Assembly (NCBI GenBank): GCA_028284045.1
Contig: JANQSN010000041.1
Span: 1 to 64,000 of the forward strand
Length of the DNA stretch: 64,000 bases
Source of the DNA: Alphaproteobacteria bacterium
Lineage (GTDB): Bacteria > Pseudomonadota > Alphaproteobacteria > DSM-16000 > Inquilinaceae
Direction of reading: 5' to 3'
Part shown: piece by piece, positions 56,077-64,000 of the stretch
How the letters are laid out: each line of letters opens with the position of its first letter
How positions within the stretch are numbered: position 1 is the stretch's first letter
The notes under the pieces: generated by a model
Told to the model about the DNA's origin: nothing
The model's input: only the letters and a program-made list of their open reading frames with translations
The model's database searches: none
Made by a program: the position numbers and the translations under genes

Positions 56077-57114
56077 TTAGTCCGCATGTCTCGCACCCTT
56101 CACGATCTGCGTCGCGGACGATGGCCCAGCGGCCTCGGACGGTGCTGTATTGACCACCGGACAGGCGGCCAGGCCGCCATGGGCGACGGGGATCAGCGGT
56201 GGTCGGGCTTCGGCACAGGCCGCAACGGCGTCGGCGCAGCGCGTGCGGAAGGTGCAGCCGCTGGGCGCGTTGCGCGGGCTCGGCGGGTCGCCGGCGAGGG
56301 GGACGGCGGCGTCGAGACGGGGCTCCAGCGTCGGGGCCGAGGCGAACAGGCCGCGCGTATACGGGTGGCGCGGATCCGCGAACAGCGCATCGACCGCAGC
56401 CAATTCGACGATGCGGCCGAGATACATCACCGCGGCACGGTCACAGATGCGCCGAACGACCGACAAGTCGTGGCTGATGAACAGATAGGTCAGCGCGAAG
56501 CGCTGCCGCAGGTCGTCGAGCAGGGACAGCACGCTGGCCTGCACCGAGAGGTCGAGGCCCGAGGTCGGCTCGTCCAGGATCACGACATGCGGCCGCAATG
56601 TCAGGATGCGGGCGAGCCCGATGCGGCGCTGCTGGCCGCCGGAGAGCTCATGCGGATAACGGCGCAGGATGTCACGCCCCAGCCCGACCGCCTCCAGAAT
56701 CTCGTCGATGCGCTGCGCGCGTTCCCCGGCATCGCCAACGCCGCGGATCGCCATCGTCTCATGCAGCGTGTTGCCGACCCGCCACCACGGATCGAGCGCC
56801 GCACCGGGATCCTGGTGGACGTACTGGATGACGGCCCGAGCCCGCCGTGCCGCGCGCGGCGCCAGGCCCGAAACCTCCCGACCCTCCAAGCGGATCTCAC
56901 CCTCGGTCTCGCGCAAGAGCCCGAAGATGGTCTTCGCAAGCGTGGTCTTGCCGCAGCCGGACTCGCCGACGATGCCCAGCGACTCACCCGGGGCCACGGC
57001 GAGGTCGACGCCGTCGACCGCGCGCACCGCCGGCACCGGACGCGCCAGAAACCGGCGGTTGCCGCCGAAGACGGTCGAGAGGCCCCGGACGTCGAGGATC
57101 GGGGCTGCGCTCAT
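56077..57114 (-). CDS. dipeptide/oligopeptide ABC transporter ATP-binding protein (DppF-type)
   Basis: 345 residues. Walker A GESGCGKTT near residue 55, ABC signature LSGGQQRR, Walker B VVILDEPTSGLDLS and the C-terminal oligopeptide extension with three cysteines (SGCTFRTRCADAVAACAEA). It energises the permeases of this operon. Its start overlaps the stop of the preceding ATPase (ATGA at 57111-57114). It is last in the operon of two ATPases, two permeases and a binding protein. Confidence 0.9.
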   Translation of the reverse strand: MSAAPILDVRGLSTVFGGNRRFLARPVPAVRAVDGVDLAVAPGESLGIVGESGCGKTTLAKTIFGLLRETEGEIRLEGREVSGLAPRAARRARAVIQYVHQDPGAALDPWWRVGNTLHETMAIRGVGDAGERAQRIDEILEAVGLGRDILRRYPHELSGGQQRRIGLARILTLRPHVVILDEPTSGLDLSVQASVLSLLDDLRQRFALTYLFISHDLSVVRRICDRAAVMYLGRIVELAAVDALFADPRHPYTRGLFASAPTLEPRLDAAVPLAGDPPSPRNAPSGCTFRTRCADAVAACAEARPPLIPVAHGGLAACPVVNTAPSEAAGPSSATQIVKGARHAD

Positions 57115-58109
57115 GCCGGCCTTGCATGGATGCAGGCCACATGCCGGCCCGCGGTCGTGTGCACATAGTCCGGCCGCGCGGTGCTGCACACAGCCGCCGC
57201 CTCGCCGCACCGGGGGTGGAAGCGGCAGCCCGGCGGCGGCGCCAGCGGCGACCCGACCTGCCCCCGGATACCCTCCAGCGGACCGTGACGGTCCGGGTGG
57301 CACGCGAGCAGCGCCTTCGCGTACGGGTGCTGCGGCGCGGTGATGACGTCCGCGGTCGGGCCGGTCTCGACCGTCTGGCCGGCATACATGACCGAAACCC
57401 GGTCGCAGAGCTGGGCCACCGCACCGAAATCGTGACTGACGAACAGCATGGCCACGTCGAACTCCCGCGCCAGTTCGCGCAAGAGCCGCAGGATCTGCAT
57501 CTGCGTCGTCACGTCCAGCGCGGTCGTCGGCTCGTCGGCCAGAATCGCCTCCGGCCGTGCGGCAAGGGCGCCTGCGATCAGGATGCGCTGGCGCTGGCCG
57601 CCGGAGAACTGGTGCGGATAGCGATCCAAGGCATGCTCGGGATCCGGAATCTGCACGGCCTTCAGCGTTTCGATCAGCCGGACCCGGGCGCGCGCCCGTG
57701 CATCGGCGGTCCAGCGCCGGCGCACCGGTTCCCCCGGCAGACCCGACCAGCGCAGGATCTCCATCATCTGGCGGCCCACGGTGAACACCGGGTTGAAGCT
57801 CTGGAACGGGTCCTGCGGCACGAAGCCCATGGCCCGGCCGCGGATGCGACGGGCGATCTCCGCCCGCGGCAGGCGCGCGATATCCTCGCCCTTGAAGCGT
57901 ATCTCGCCGTCCAGCAGCTCAGCACCGCGCGGCAGCAGGCCGAGAACGGCCTTCAGCAGCGTGGACTTGCCGCAGCCGGATTCGCCGACGACGCCCACCA
58001 CCTCCCCCCGATCGACCGTCAGGTCGACGAAGTCGAGGATATGCGCGTCGCCCTCGTCGCCGCGCACGCGGATGCGGAGGTTGCGGACTTCGAGCAGGGA
58101 TCCGGTCAT
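57111..58109 (-). CDS. dipeptide/oligopeptide ABC transporter ATP-binding protein (DppD-type)
   Basis: 332 residues. Walker [10 protein letters not shown], signature FSGGQRQR, Walker [14 protein letters not shown] and a cysteine-rich tail ([16 protein letters not shown]). It forms the heterodimeric ATPase with the DppF-type protein. The ATG at 58109 overlaps the stop of the upstream permease by four bases. The longer frame reads into that permease. Confidence 0.9.
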   Translation of the reverse strand: MTGSLLEVRNLRIRVRGDEGDAHILDFVDLTVDRGEVVGVVGESGCGKSTLLKAVLGLLPRGAELLDGEIRFKGEDIARLPRAEIARRIRGRAMGFVPQDPFQSFNPVFTVGRQMMEILRWSGLPGEPVRRRWTADARARARVRLIETLKAVQIPDPEHALDRYPHQFSGGQRQRILIAGALAARPEAILADEPTTALDVTTQMQILRLLRELAREFDVAMLFVSHDFGAVAQLCDRVSVMYAGQTVETGPTADVITAPQHPYAKALLACHPDRHGPLEGIRGQVGSPLAPPPGCRFHPRCGEAAAVCSTARPDYVHTTAGRHVACIHARPA

Positions 58110-58945
58110 CGCGATCGCCTGAGGCGCGGGTCCACAAGGTCGCGCATGCCGTCGCCCAGCAGGTTGAAGCCCAGCACCAGGGCCAGGATGGCCAGCCCCG
58201 GAAAGGTGGTCATCCACCACGCACCCGGCATGTAGTTGCGTCCCTCGGAGATGGCGAGGCCCCAGTCGGGGTCCGGCGGCGTCGCGCCGACGCCCAGAAA
58301 GCCGAGAACGGCCGAGGTCAGGATGATGAAGCCCATGCCGATGGTCGCGCGCACGATGATCGGTGCGGCCACATTCGGCAGCACATGCATCGCCAGGATG
58401 CGCAAGCGTTTCGCCCCCAACCCCTCCAGCGCCTCCACGAACAGCAGGGTGCGCACCCGCCGCGTCTCGGCATAGACGGTCCGGGTGAAGAACGGCCAAT
58501 AGGTCGCCGCCAGCGCCACCACCGCGGCCTCCAGCCCGCGCCCCAGAACCTGCGCCAGGGCGATGGCCAGGATGAGCTGCGGCACCGCCAGGAACACATC
58601 GGTCACGCGCATCACCGCCTCCGACGCGAAACCGTTGGTGTAGCCGGCGATCAGCCCAAGCGGCACACCGATGGCCATGGCGGCAGCCACCACCGTCGTC
58701 GACACGGTGAGCGCCCCGCCCGTGCCCATGACCACGCGGGTGAAGATGTCCCGGCCGAGATTGTCGGTGCCGAAAGGATGCTCCCAGCTCGGCGGTTGCA
58801 GCCGCGAGCGCAGATCGGGGATGACGGCCTGCGCACCGTCAACGATCAGCGGATCGCCGAAGAACGCGATCAGGATGGCCAGGGCGACGATCGCCAGGCC
58901 CAGAACGGCCGGTATGTCGCGCAGGAACTTGCGGAGGATCAGCAT
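58106..58945 (-). CDS. dipeptide/oligopeptide ABC transporter permease (DppC-type)
   Basis: 279 residues with six helices, the N-terminal loop PPSWEHPFGTDNLGRDIFTRV (the LGTDxxGRD motif of OppC permeases) and the EAA-like loop EALEGLGAKRLRILAMHVLPN, where the ATPases dock. It lies six bases after the DppB-type permease. Confidence 0.92.
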   Translation of the reverse strand: MLILRKFLRDIPAVLGLAIVALAILIAFFGDPLIVDGAQAVIPDLRSRLQPPSWEHPFGTDNLGRDIFTRVVMGTGGALTVSTTVVAAAMAIGVPLGLIAGYTNGFASEAVMRVTDVFLAVPQLILAIALAQVLGRGLEAAVVALAATYWPFFTRTVYAETRRVRTLLFVEALEGLGAKRLRILAMHVLPNVAAPIIVRATIGMGFIILTSAVLGFLGVGATPPDPDWGLAISEGRNYMPGAWWMTTFPGLAILALVLGFNLLGDGMRDLVDPRLRRSR

Positions 58946-58951
58946 GCGCCG

Positions 58952-59962
58952 TCACATCCTCTCCGCGACGCGCGGGTCGAGCAGCCCATGCACCACGTCG
59001 ACGACGATGTTGACGACGCCGTAGACGAAGCCGATCACCAGCGTCACGGCCAGCACCGCCGTATAGTCGGCGGCAAAGATCGCCTGCACGAGGTAGGAGC
59101 CGAGGCCCGGCCAGTCGAACACCGCTTCCACCGCGACTGCGTTGGAGACGAAGGCGCCGAACAACAGGCCGACCTGGGTGACCGGCGTCACCAGCGCGTT
59201 CTTCAGCGCAAACGGGAACAGCACGCGGCGGCGCGGATAGCCGACCGCGGTCTCGTAGGCCGCGTACTCGCTGTGCATCGCCTCAATGACGGAGGAACGG
59301 GTGAAGCGCGCTACGGTCGCGAGCCCGCCGAAGGCGATGGTGATCGCCGGCAGTGCCAGATGCGACAGCGTCGCGCCAAAGGCATCCAGACGTCCGGCGA
59401 TCAGGCTGTCGATCAACAAGAAGCCGGTGATGTCCGGCGGCACCTCCATGCCGGCGGGCAGACGGCCCCGCAACGGCAACAGCCCGAGGTCCAGGGCGAA
59501 CACGAGCTGCAGCATGATGGCGAACCAGAACGACGCGGTGGCCAGCCCCAGCACCGTGACCACGCGCACGAAATGGTCGAAGGTCGAGTTGTACCAGGCC
59601 CCCGACAGCGCCCCGATCACGATGCCGCCGACGGCCGCGATCGCCAGGGCGGCGAAGGTGAGCTCAAGCGTCGCCGGCAGGCGCTGCGCGATGTCCAGGC
59701 CCACGGCGCGGTTGGAATAGGCGGAGACGCCGAAATCGCCCTGGGCTGCGTTCCAGGCATAGTCCGCGAACTGCACGATCACATGCCGGTCGAGGCCCAG
59801 ATCCTCACGGATCGCCGCGATCTGCTCGGGCGTTGCGTTGTCGCCGGCAATCGCCGCCGCCGGGTCGCCCGGCGCCAGACGCAGCATGCCGAACGCCAAC
59901 AGCAACAGCCCGAGCAGGATCGGGACGATCATCAAGACACGGCGAACGATGAAGAGGGCCAT
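58952..59962 (-). CDS. dipeptide/oligopeptide ABC transporter permease (DppB-type)
   Basis: 336 residues with six helices, the opening FIVRRVLMIVPILLGLLLLAFGM and the periplasmic PGDPAAAIAG element. The cytoplasmic coupling loop MHSEYAAYETAVGYPRRRVLFPFA corresponds to the EAA motif. It follows the binding-protein gene with a 61-base gap. Confidence 0.92.
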   Translation of the reverse strand: MALFIVRRVLMIVPILLGLLLLAFGMLRLAPGDPAAAIAGDNATPEQIAAIREDLGLDRHVIVQFADYAWNAAQGDFGVSAYSNRAVGLDIAQRLPATLELTFAALAIAAVGGIVIGALSGAWYNSTFDHFVRVVTVLGLATASFWFAIMLQLVFALDLGLLPLRGRLPAGMEVPPDITGFLLIDSLIAGRLDAFGATLSHLALPAITIAFGGLATVARFTRSSVIEAMHSEYAAYETAVGYPRRRVLFPFALKNALVTPVTQVGLLFGAFVSNAVAVEAVFDWPGLGSYLVQAIFAADYTAVLAVTLVIGFVYGVVNIVVDVVHGLLDPRVAERM

Positions 59963-60023
59963 GCGATCCTACGCTCCGGTTCGGCGGGGCGCGCGTCACG
60001 CACGCCCCGCCACCGGGTTGGGG

Positions 60024-61595
60024 TCAGTCGGTCACCGACATCCAGCGCAGTTCGCCGCCGGATCCGACCGGCGAGAAGCTATAGCCCTCAAGGCGATCGC
60101 TGAGACCGCGGAGCTGGACCGTATTGTAGATCCAGATATCCGCCGCGTCCTCGACGATGATCCGCGAGGCTTCTTCGTAATAGCCGGTGCGGACATCGCG
60201 GTCGGTCTCGGCCCGGGCGGCCTGCAGCAGCTCGTCCACCCGCGCGTCGGCGTACCAGGACGAGGCCTTCCAGGTGCCGGCGAACGTCGTGTCGTACATC
60301 TGGCCGATCCAGTTCTCCGGATCGACGAAATAGGTCGACACCCAGTGCACCCACATGTCCGGCGTCGTCTCCACCGAGCCGGCGGCGCTGGTCAGCGTCG
60401 GCCAGGTGGAAGCCACCAGTTCGACGGTCACGCCGACCGCCGCCATGCCGGCCTGCAGAATCTCCGCCGCCTGGGTCGTCTGCTCCAGAGCGGACTGGAT
60501 GTGGATCTCCAGCGGCCGGTCAAGTTCCGCCCCCTCGCCGCGGGCCGCATCGCAGTACTCGGCCGCGGCTTCCAGATCGTAGCCGTAGGGCTCAAGATCG
60601 TCGGGTGCGCCCCAGAGGTTGCCCGGTAGCGGGCCGGCGTTGCGCTCCGGGAAGCCGCCGAGCACGATCTCGATGAACGCCTCATAGTCGAAGGCGTGGC
60701 TGACGCATTTGCGGAAGTTCTCGTTGTCGAACGGTGCCCGCCGATTGTTCATGCGGATGATCATGATCCGCATGGACTCGTCGCTGGCGACGCCGACGCC
60801 CTCGGCCGCCTCGACCCGCTCGACCTGATCGGTCGGCAGGTAGCTGTCAGTGGCGTCGATATCGCCGTTGATCAGCGCGAGAACCCGGGTCGAGGTCTCC
60901 TGCACCGGATAGGCGCGAACGATCTCGATCGGGTCCGCATTGTCGTCCCAGCCCCAGAAGTGGTCGGGGTTGATGGCCAGGTCCAGCTTCTCCTGCGGGA
61001 TATAGGTCTGGGCATCGGGGATGTAGGCGCCCGAGCCGGCCCCGTTGGAGGTCAGCCAGCCTGAGCCCCAATCGTCTTCCACGACGTTGGCTTCCACCGC
61101 ATCCTGGTTGACGATCGCAACCAGCGGGATCGCGGCCAGGAACGGCGCGTAGGCCTGGCTGAGGGTGAAGGAAACCGTCAGGTCGTCCACCTTCTCCACA
61201 CCCTCCGGCGCCAGTACCGGCAGGAAGGCGCCGGACGGCCCGCGGCCCATCGTCAACAGCCGCTGGAAGGAATAGACCACGTCGTCGGCCGTCAGGGGCG
61301 AGCCGTCATGGAACGTCACGCCGTCCTTCAGCGTGAAGGTCCATTGCAGGCCGTCTTCGCTGACCTCGTGGCTCTCGGCAAGCCAAGGCGTCAGCTCCGG
61401 CGGGTTGCCGATATAGCGGTAGAGCCCGTCATAGACGTTCAGCATGTAGAACTGCATGGGCACGTCATAGACGACATGCGGGTCGAGACCGGACGGCAGC
61501 GTGTCGCCCCAGACGATCTCGTCGGTGTCCGCGGCTGCCGCGACGGGCAGCATCGCGAGAGCCGCCGCGACGGCGGCTCCTGTCAGCATTCTCAT
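60024..61595 (-). CDS. peptide-type ABC transporter substrate-binding protein
   Basis: 523 residues of SBP family 5. A signal peptide (GAAVAAALAMLPVAAA, cleavage near residue 22) directs it to the periplasm. No lipobox cysteine follows. The SBP_bac_5 signature ends with FTLKDGVTFHDGSPLTADDVVYSF, at residues near 90-113. It binds peptides or related molecules for the transporter genes downstream. The ATG overlaps the stop of the racemase gene by four bases. Confidence 0.9.
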   Translation of the reverse strand: MRMLTGAAVAAALAMLPVAAAADTDEIVWGDTLPSGLDPHVVYDVPMQFYMLNVYDGLYRYIGNPPELTPWLAESHEVSEDGLQWTFTLKDGVTFHDGSPLTADDVVYSFQRLLTMGRGPSGAFLPVLAPEGVEKVDDLTVSFTLSQAYAPFLAAIPLVAIVNQDAVEANVVEDDWGSGWLTSNGAGSGAYIPDAQTYIPQEKLDLAINPDHFWGWDDNADPIEIVRAYPVQETSTRVLALINGDIDATDSYLPTDQVERVEAAEGVGVASDESMRIMIIRMNNRRAPFDNENFRKCVSHAFDYEAFIEIVLGGFPERNAGPLPGNLWGAPDDLEPYGYDLEAAAEYCDAARGEGAELDRPLEIHIQSALEQTTQAAEILQAGMAAVGVTVELVASTWPTLTSAAGSVETTPDMWVHWVSTYFVDPENWIGQMYDTTFAGTWKASSWYADARVDELLQAARAETDRDVRTGYYEEASRIIVEDAADIWIYNTVQLRGLSDRLEGYSFSPVGSGGELRWMSVTD

Positions 61596-62392
61596 ATCCG
61601 TGCCTCCATCTGTTGGTCATAAGCTGCCTCGCCGGGGTCGAGCCCGATGAGGGGACGGTCCTCGGCCTGCGGCCAGCGCCGCCGGCTGTGGGTGAGGCCG
61701 AGGGAGGCCATCGTCTCCGCCGTGCGGAGCGCCGCCAGCACCGGGTTGACGACGGGCACCCGCACGCGCTCGGCGATCGCGGGCGTGGGGTCGAGGAACG
61801 CCATGCTCATGCAGCCGAAGATCAGCGCTTCCGCACCGTCTTCCTCGACACACAGGCGCGCCGGTTGCGCGATGCGGTCGATGGCGGCGTCGAGTGTGCC
61901 TTCCTGCGCCGCGCGGGCCATTTCCGGGACGCTCATGCCGACGCCGCGCACCGAGGTCAGCCGCTGTTCGAGCCCGAGCGCGCGCAGGAATGCCCGTGTG
62001 CGCGCCCCGCCGCCGGCGCCGGGCGACAGGATCGAGAAGCGGTCGGCGGTCTGCAGCGCGAGCAGAACCGATGCCGCACCGGGCCCGACGACCGGGATCG
62101 ACACCGCCTCCCGCACGGCATCCAGCGCCGGGTCGGAAAAGCAGCCGACGATCGCGGCGTCGAACCCCTCCTGCGCGGCGGCGACGATGCCGCGGACGAT
62201 GGCCGGGCCGGCTTCGACGGCGTCCCAGGCGCCTTCGATGCCGTCGCGGGCGCGGGCGGCCGACCGCACCGCGACAGTGGTGCCGGGCAGCGCATGGGCG
62301 GCCAGGAAGTCTTCCCGACGTCGCGGTTCCGCCGGCCCGACCGTAACGGCGAGCGGCGCGACGAGCTGGTAGAAGATGCGCCGCCCAGCCAT
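61592..62392 (-). CDS. Asp/Glu/hydantoin racemase family protein
   Basis: 266 residues. Two cysteines in the expected positions (VGCFSDPALDA and IFGCMSMAFLDP) resemble the two catalytic thiols of cofactor-independent racemases. It interconverts D and L forms of an acidic amino acid or a hydantoin. ATG 62392 is chosen because the N-terminal extension is arginine-rich. It sits between the peptidase gene (5-base gap) and the binding-protein gene, implying that the imported or cleaved product is processed here. Confidence 0.8.
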   Translation of the reverse strand: MAGRRIFYQLVAPLAVTVGPAEPRRREDFLAAHALPGTTVAVRSAARARDGIEGAWDAVEAGPAIVRGIVAAAQEGFDAAIVGCFSDPALDAVREAVSIPVVGPGAASVLLALQTADRFSILSPGAGGGARTRAFLRALGLEQRLTSVRGVGMSVPEMARAAQEGTLDAAIDRIAQPARLCVEEDGAEALIFGCMSMAFLDPTPAIAERVRVPVVNPVLAALRTAETMASLGLTHSRRRWPQAEDRPLIGLDPGEAAYDQQMEARI

Positions 62393-62397
62393 GCCGG

Positions 62398-64000
62398 TTA
62401 CGCGCCCAGTGCCGTCAGCGCGTCGTCGATGGCCGCCGTCGCATCGCCGACGCCGTCGGCGACCCGGTTGCGGTCGCGCACCAACTGCGTTTCCAGCATC
62501 CAACGGTCCGGCCCGTCCTCCGCCCTCTCCAGTTCCGGGAGGTCGTAGAGGCAGGGCAGCATCGTGGTCTGGGGTGTGTAACCGTAGGGATCCTGCGCGT
62601 ACGAGCCCTTCACCTGGCTCTGCAGCGGCACCAGGATGCGGCTCAGGCGCTTCATCGTGCGGTTCAGCAGCCGCGCGGCGTCGTCATCGCCTTCGCCCTT
62701 GGCGAACCGCGCCGCCCAGGCCTCCGCCGCGGCGTCGAGCCGGGCTGCCGACGCGGCAAAGGTGTCGGTCATTTTCCGCACGCCGCCGAGGCCGACGGCC
62801 GCGCCCGGACCCGCAAGCTGGTCCAGGCGGGTGGCGATCTGGTCGGCCACCGGCACGAAACGGAACGGCAAGACCGGGGCGGTCGCCAGCTCCCACAGCC
62901 AGGCGGCGTAGATCTCCAGATGCGTCGCGATCCACGACCAGTCCAGCTTGTCCAAGCGGTTCTCGACGGAATGGTGCCACCAGCCGAGCGTGGCCAGCGC
63001 CGTCGCCTTCAGCTCCGCCTCGGTGAAGGCGCCTTCGCCGTGGAACATCGGCACGCCCAAGCCGAAGAACGAGGCGTCGCCGTTCTTGGCCGCGCGATGC
63101 CAGACATTCTCCCGCCCTTGCAGGAACTGGGGCTCGATACGCTGATGGAACGCCTTCAGCTCGGCATTCGACGCCGTGGCCCAGCGCGTCGTGCCGACGC
63201 AGCCCGGCTGATCGATCTGCAGATAGGCCACGGCATTCGCCCGCAGCCGGTCCCAATGGTGGTCGGCGAACCAAGTCGACCCCGACATGGTGCCCGTCTC
63301 ATGCGCCGTCCAGAAGCCGACCATGAGACCGCGCCGGAGTTCGCCGCGGCGGGCATTGAAGGCCCGCGCCAGCTCGATCATGCAGGCGTTGCCGGCGGCG
63401 TTGTCGGTGGCGGCCTCGCCCGGCCAACTGTCCTGGTGGCCGCCCAGCAGCACGAAATCGTCGGCCTCCGGGCTGTCGGCACCGGGCGCGATCTCGCCCA
63501 CCGTGATCTGCACCGGGCGCCAACCGTTGGTCACATGGGCGCGGAACCACACCCGCGCCTCGCCGCTCAGCGCCAGTTCCTTGAGCTCCAGGCCCGCGAC
63601 GCGGGAGATGCCGATGCACGGGATCTCCGGCATCTCGGTCAGATGGGTCTCCGGCGTCGGCACGCCCCAGGCGGGCTTCACGGAGCCGAAGGGCACGGCG
63701 TCGTTCTCCGGGTGACCCCAGTTCATCATCACCGCGCCTATGGCACCCTTCATCGCAGCGATGCGCTGCTTCTCGTGCCGGGCCGGAGAATAGGAAAGCT
63801 CCGTCAGGATGACTTTGCCCCGGACATCGAGCCCTTCGTAGTCGCAGAAGGCGCCGGAGCCGACATAGACCAGCTCGCCGCGCACGCCCTCCGCCAGGGT
63901 CTCGGTGCTATGGCCCAGGGTGTTGGCCGGAATGGAGACGGTGCGGGGGGCTTCCAGCCTGAATTCCGCATGCTCCGGGAAGCTGACGATGGCCGGCAAC
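62398..64000 (-). CDS. M28-family metallopeptidase, N-terminus beyond the right edge
   Basis: At least 533 residues. A protease-associated (PA) domain lies in the first 150 residues (GELVYVGSGAFCDYEGLDVRG). The M28 catalytic centre follows: GGHQDSWPGEAATDNAAGN (first zinc His and bridging Asp), WTAHETGTMSGS (catalytic Glu) and later HS. It is similar to glutamate-carboxypeptidase-type enzymes that remove terminal acidic residues from peptides. The window cuts off the start. Its product, an acidic amino acid or peptide, would suit the racemase and the importer encoded after it. Confidence 0.85.
   Translation of the reverse strand, partial: LPAIVSFPEHAEFRLEAPRTVSIPANTLGHSTETLAEGVRGELVYVGSGAFCDYEGLDVRGKVILTELSYSPARHEKQRIAAMKGAIGAVMMNWGHPENDAVPFGSVKPAWGVPTPETHLTEMPEIPCIGISRVAGLELKELALSGEARVWFRAHVTNGWRPVQITVGEIAPGADSPEADDFVLLGGHQDSWPGEAATDNAAGNACMIELARAFNARRGELRRGLMVGFWTAHETGTMSGSTWFADHHWDRLRANAVAYLQIDQPGCVGTTRWATASNAELKAFHQRIEPQFLQGRENVWHRAAKNGDASFFGLGVPMFHGEGAFTEAELKATALATLGWWHHSVENRLDKLDWSWIATHLEIYAAWLWELATAPVLPFRFVPVADQIATRLDQLAGPGAAVGLGGVRKMTDTFAASAARLDAAAEAWAARFAKGEGDDDAARLLNRTMKRLSRILVPLQSQVKGSYAQDPYGYTPQTTMLPCLYDLPELERAEDGPDRWMLETQLVRDRNRVADGVGDATAAIDDALTALGA

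Overview
The window reads as a chromosomal segment of a high-GC alphaproteobacterium, most likely from the Rhodospirillales/Azospirillales side of the class. This is inferred from the sequence alone: an Irr-type Fur regulator, FabA/FabB/FabI synthesis, MmcB, a COQ10-like quinone protein, hopanoid genes (hpnN, hpnA), a complete run of ethylmalonyl-CoA pathway genes, and the rhodoquinone enzyme RquA. Gene density is high. Long antisense reading frames are abundant but are shadows of GC-rich genes.

Left part (1-7.1 kb): the tail of an IS630-type transposase, a decayed membrane-protein gene, a lipoprotein, an EamA exporter, an AT-rich island with an orphan membrane protein (about 2.85-4.2 kb), tRNA-Leu(GAG), lipB, an overlooked 30-residue membrane peptide, and a TauE/SafE permease divergent from a LysR regulator. 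From 7.1 to 17.5 kb lies a low-oxygen metabolism block. A UbiH-type quinone hydroxylase and fabI-fabB-fabA run on the minus strand. Divergent from them are an enterobacterial-type frdABCD, a COQ10-like gene and rquA, followed by irr and a rubredoxin-less rubrerythrin. RquA makes rhodoquinone, the low-potential quinone needed to drive fumarate reduction in organisms without menaquinone, so the frd and rquA genes explain one another.

Middle (17.5-44 kb): an inverted-repeat element, an EAL-CBS-GGDEF cyclic-di-GMP protein, mmcB, a separate sdhCDAB operon for aerobic succinate oxidation, a TetR regulator, a Fic module, a DUF2852 protein, a ParE-type toxin-antitoxin pair, hpnN-hpnA, and then the ethylmalonyl-CoA run mcd-mch-ecm-meaB-ccr-ccr. 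The two tandem crotonyl-CoA carboxylase/reductase genes each carry a C-terminal pair of CBS domains. This is the most unusual feature of the window and suggests nucleotide-sensing control of the committed carboxylation. Remains of a TacA/TacT-type toxin system, a small unknown gene, pgk and a DUF427 gene follow.

Right part (44-64 kb): a methyltransferase, a Yip1 membrane protein, an iron-sulfur RNA uracil methyltransferase with an internal repeat, two small unknown genes, an IS1595 element, the rplU-rpmA-obgE-proB operon with a strong promoter, a cytochrome b561, tRNA-Ser(CGA), a higBA pair split by a MITE-like element, and a dipeptide-type ABC transporter operon with an Asp/Glu racemase and an M28 peptidase that runs off the right edge.
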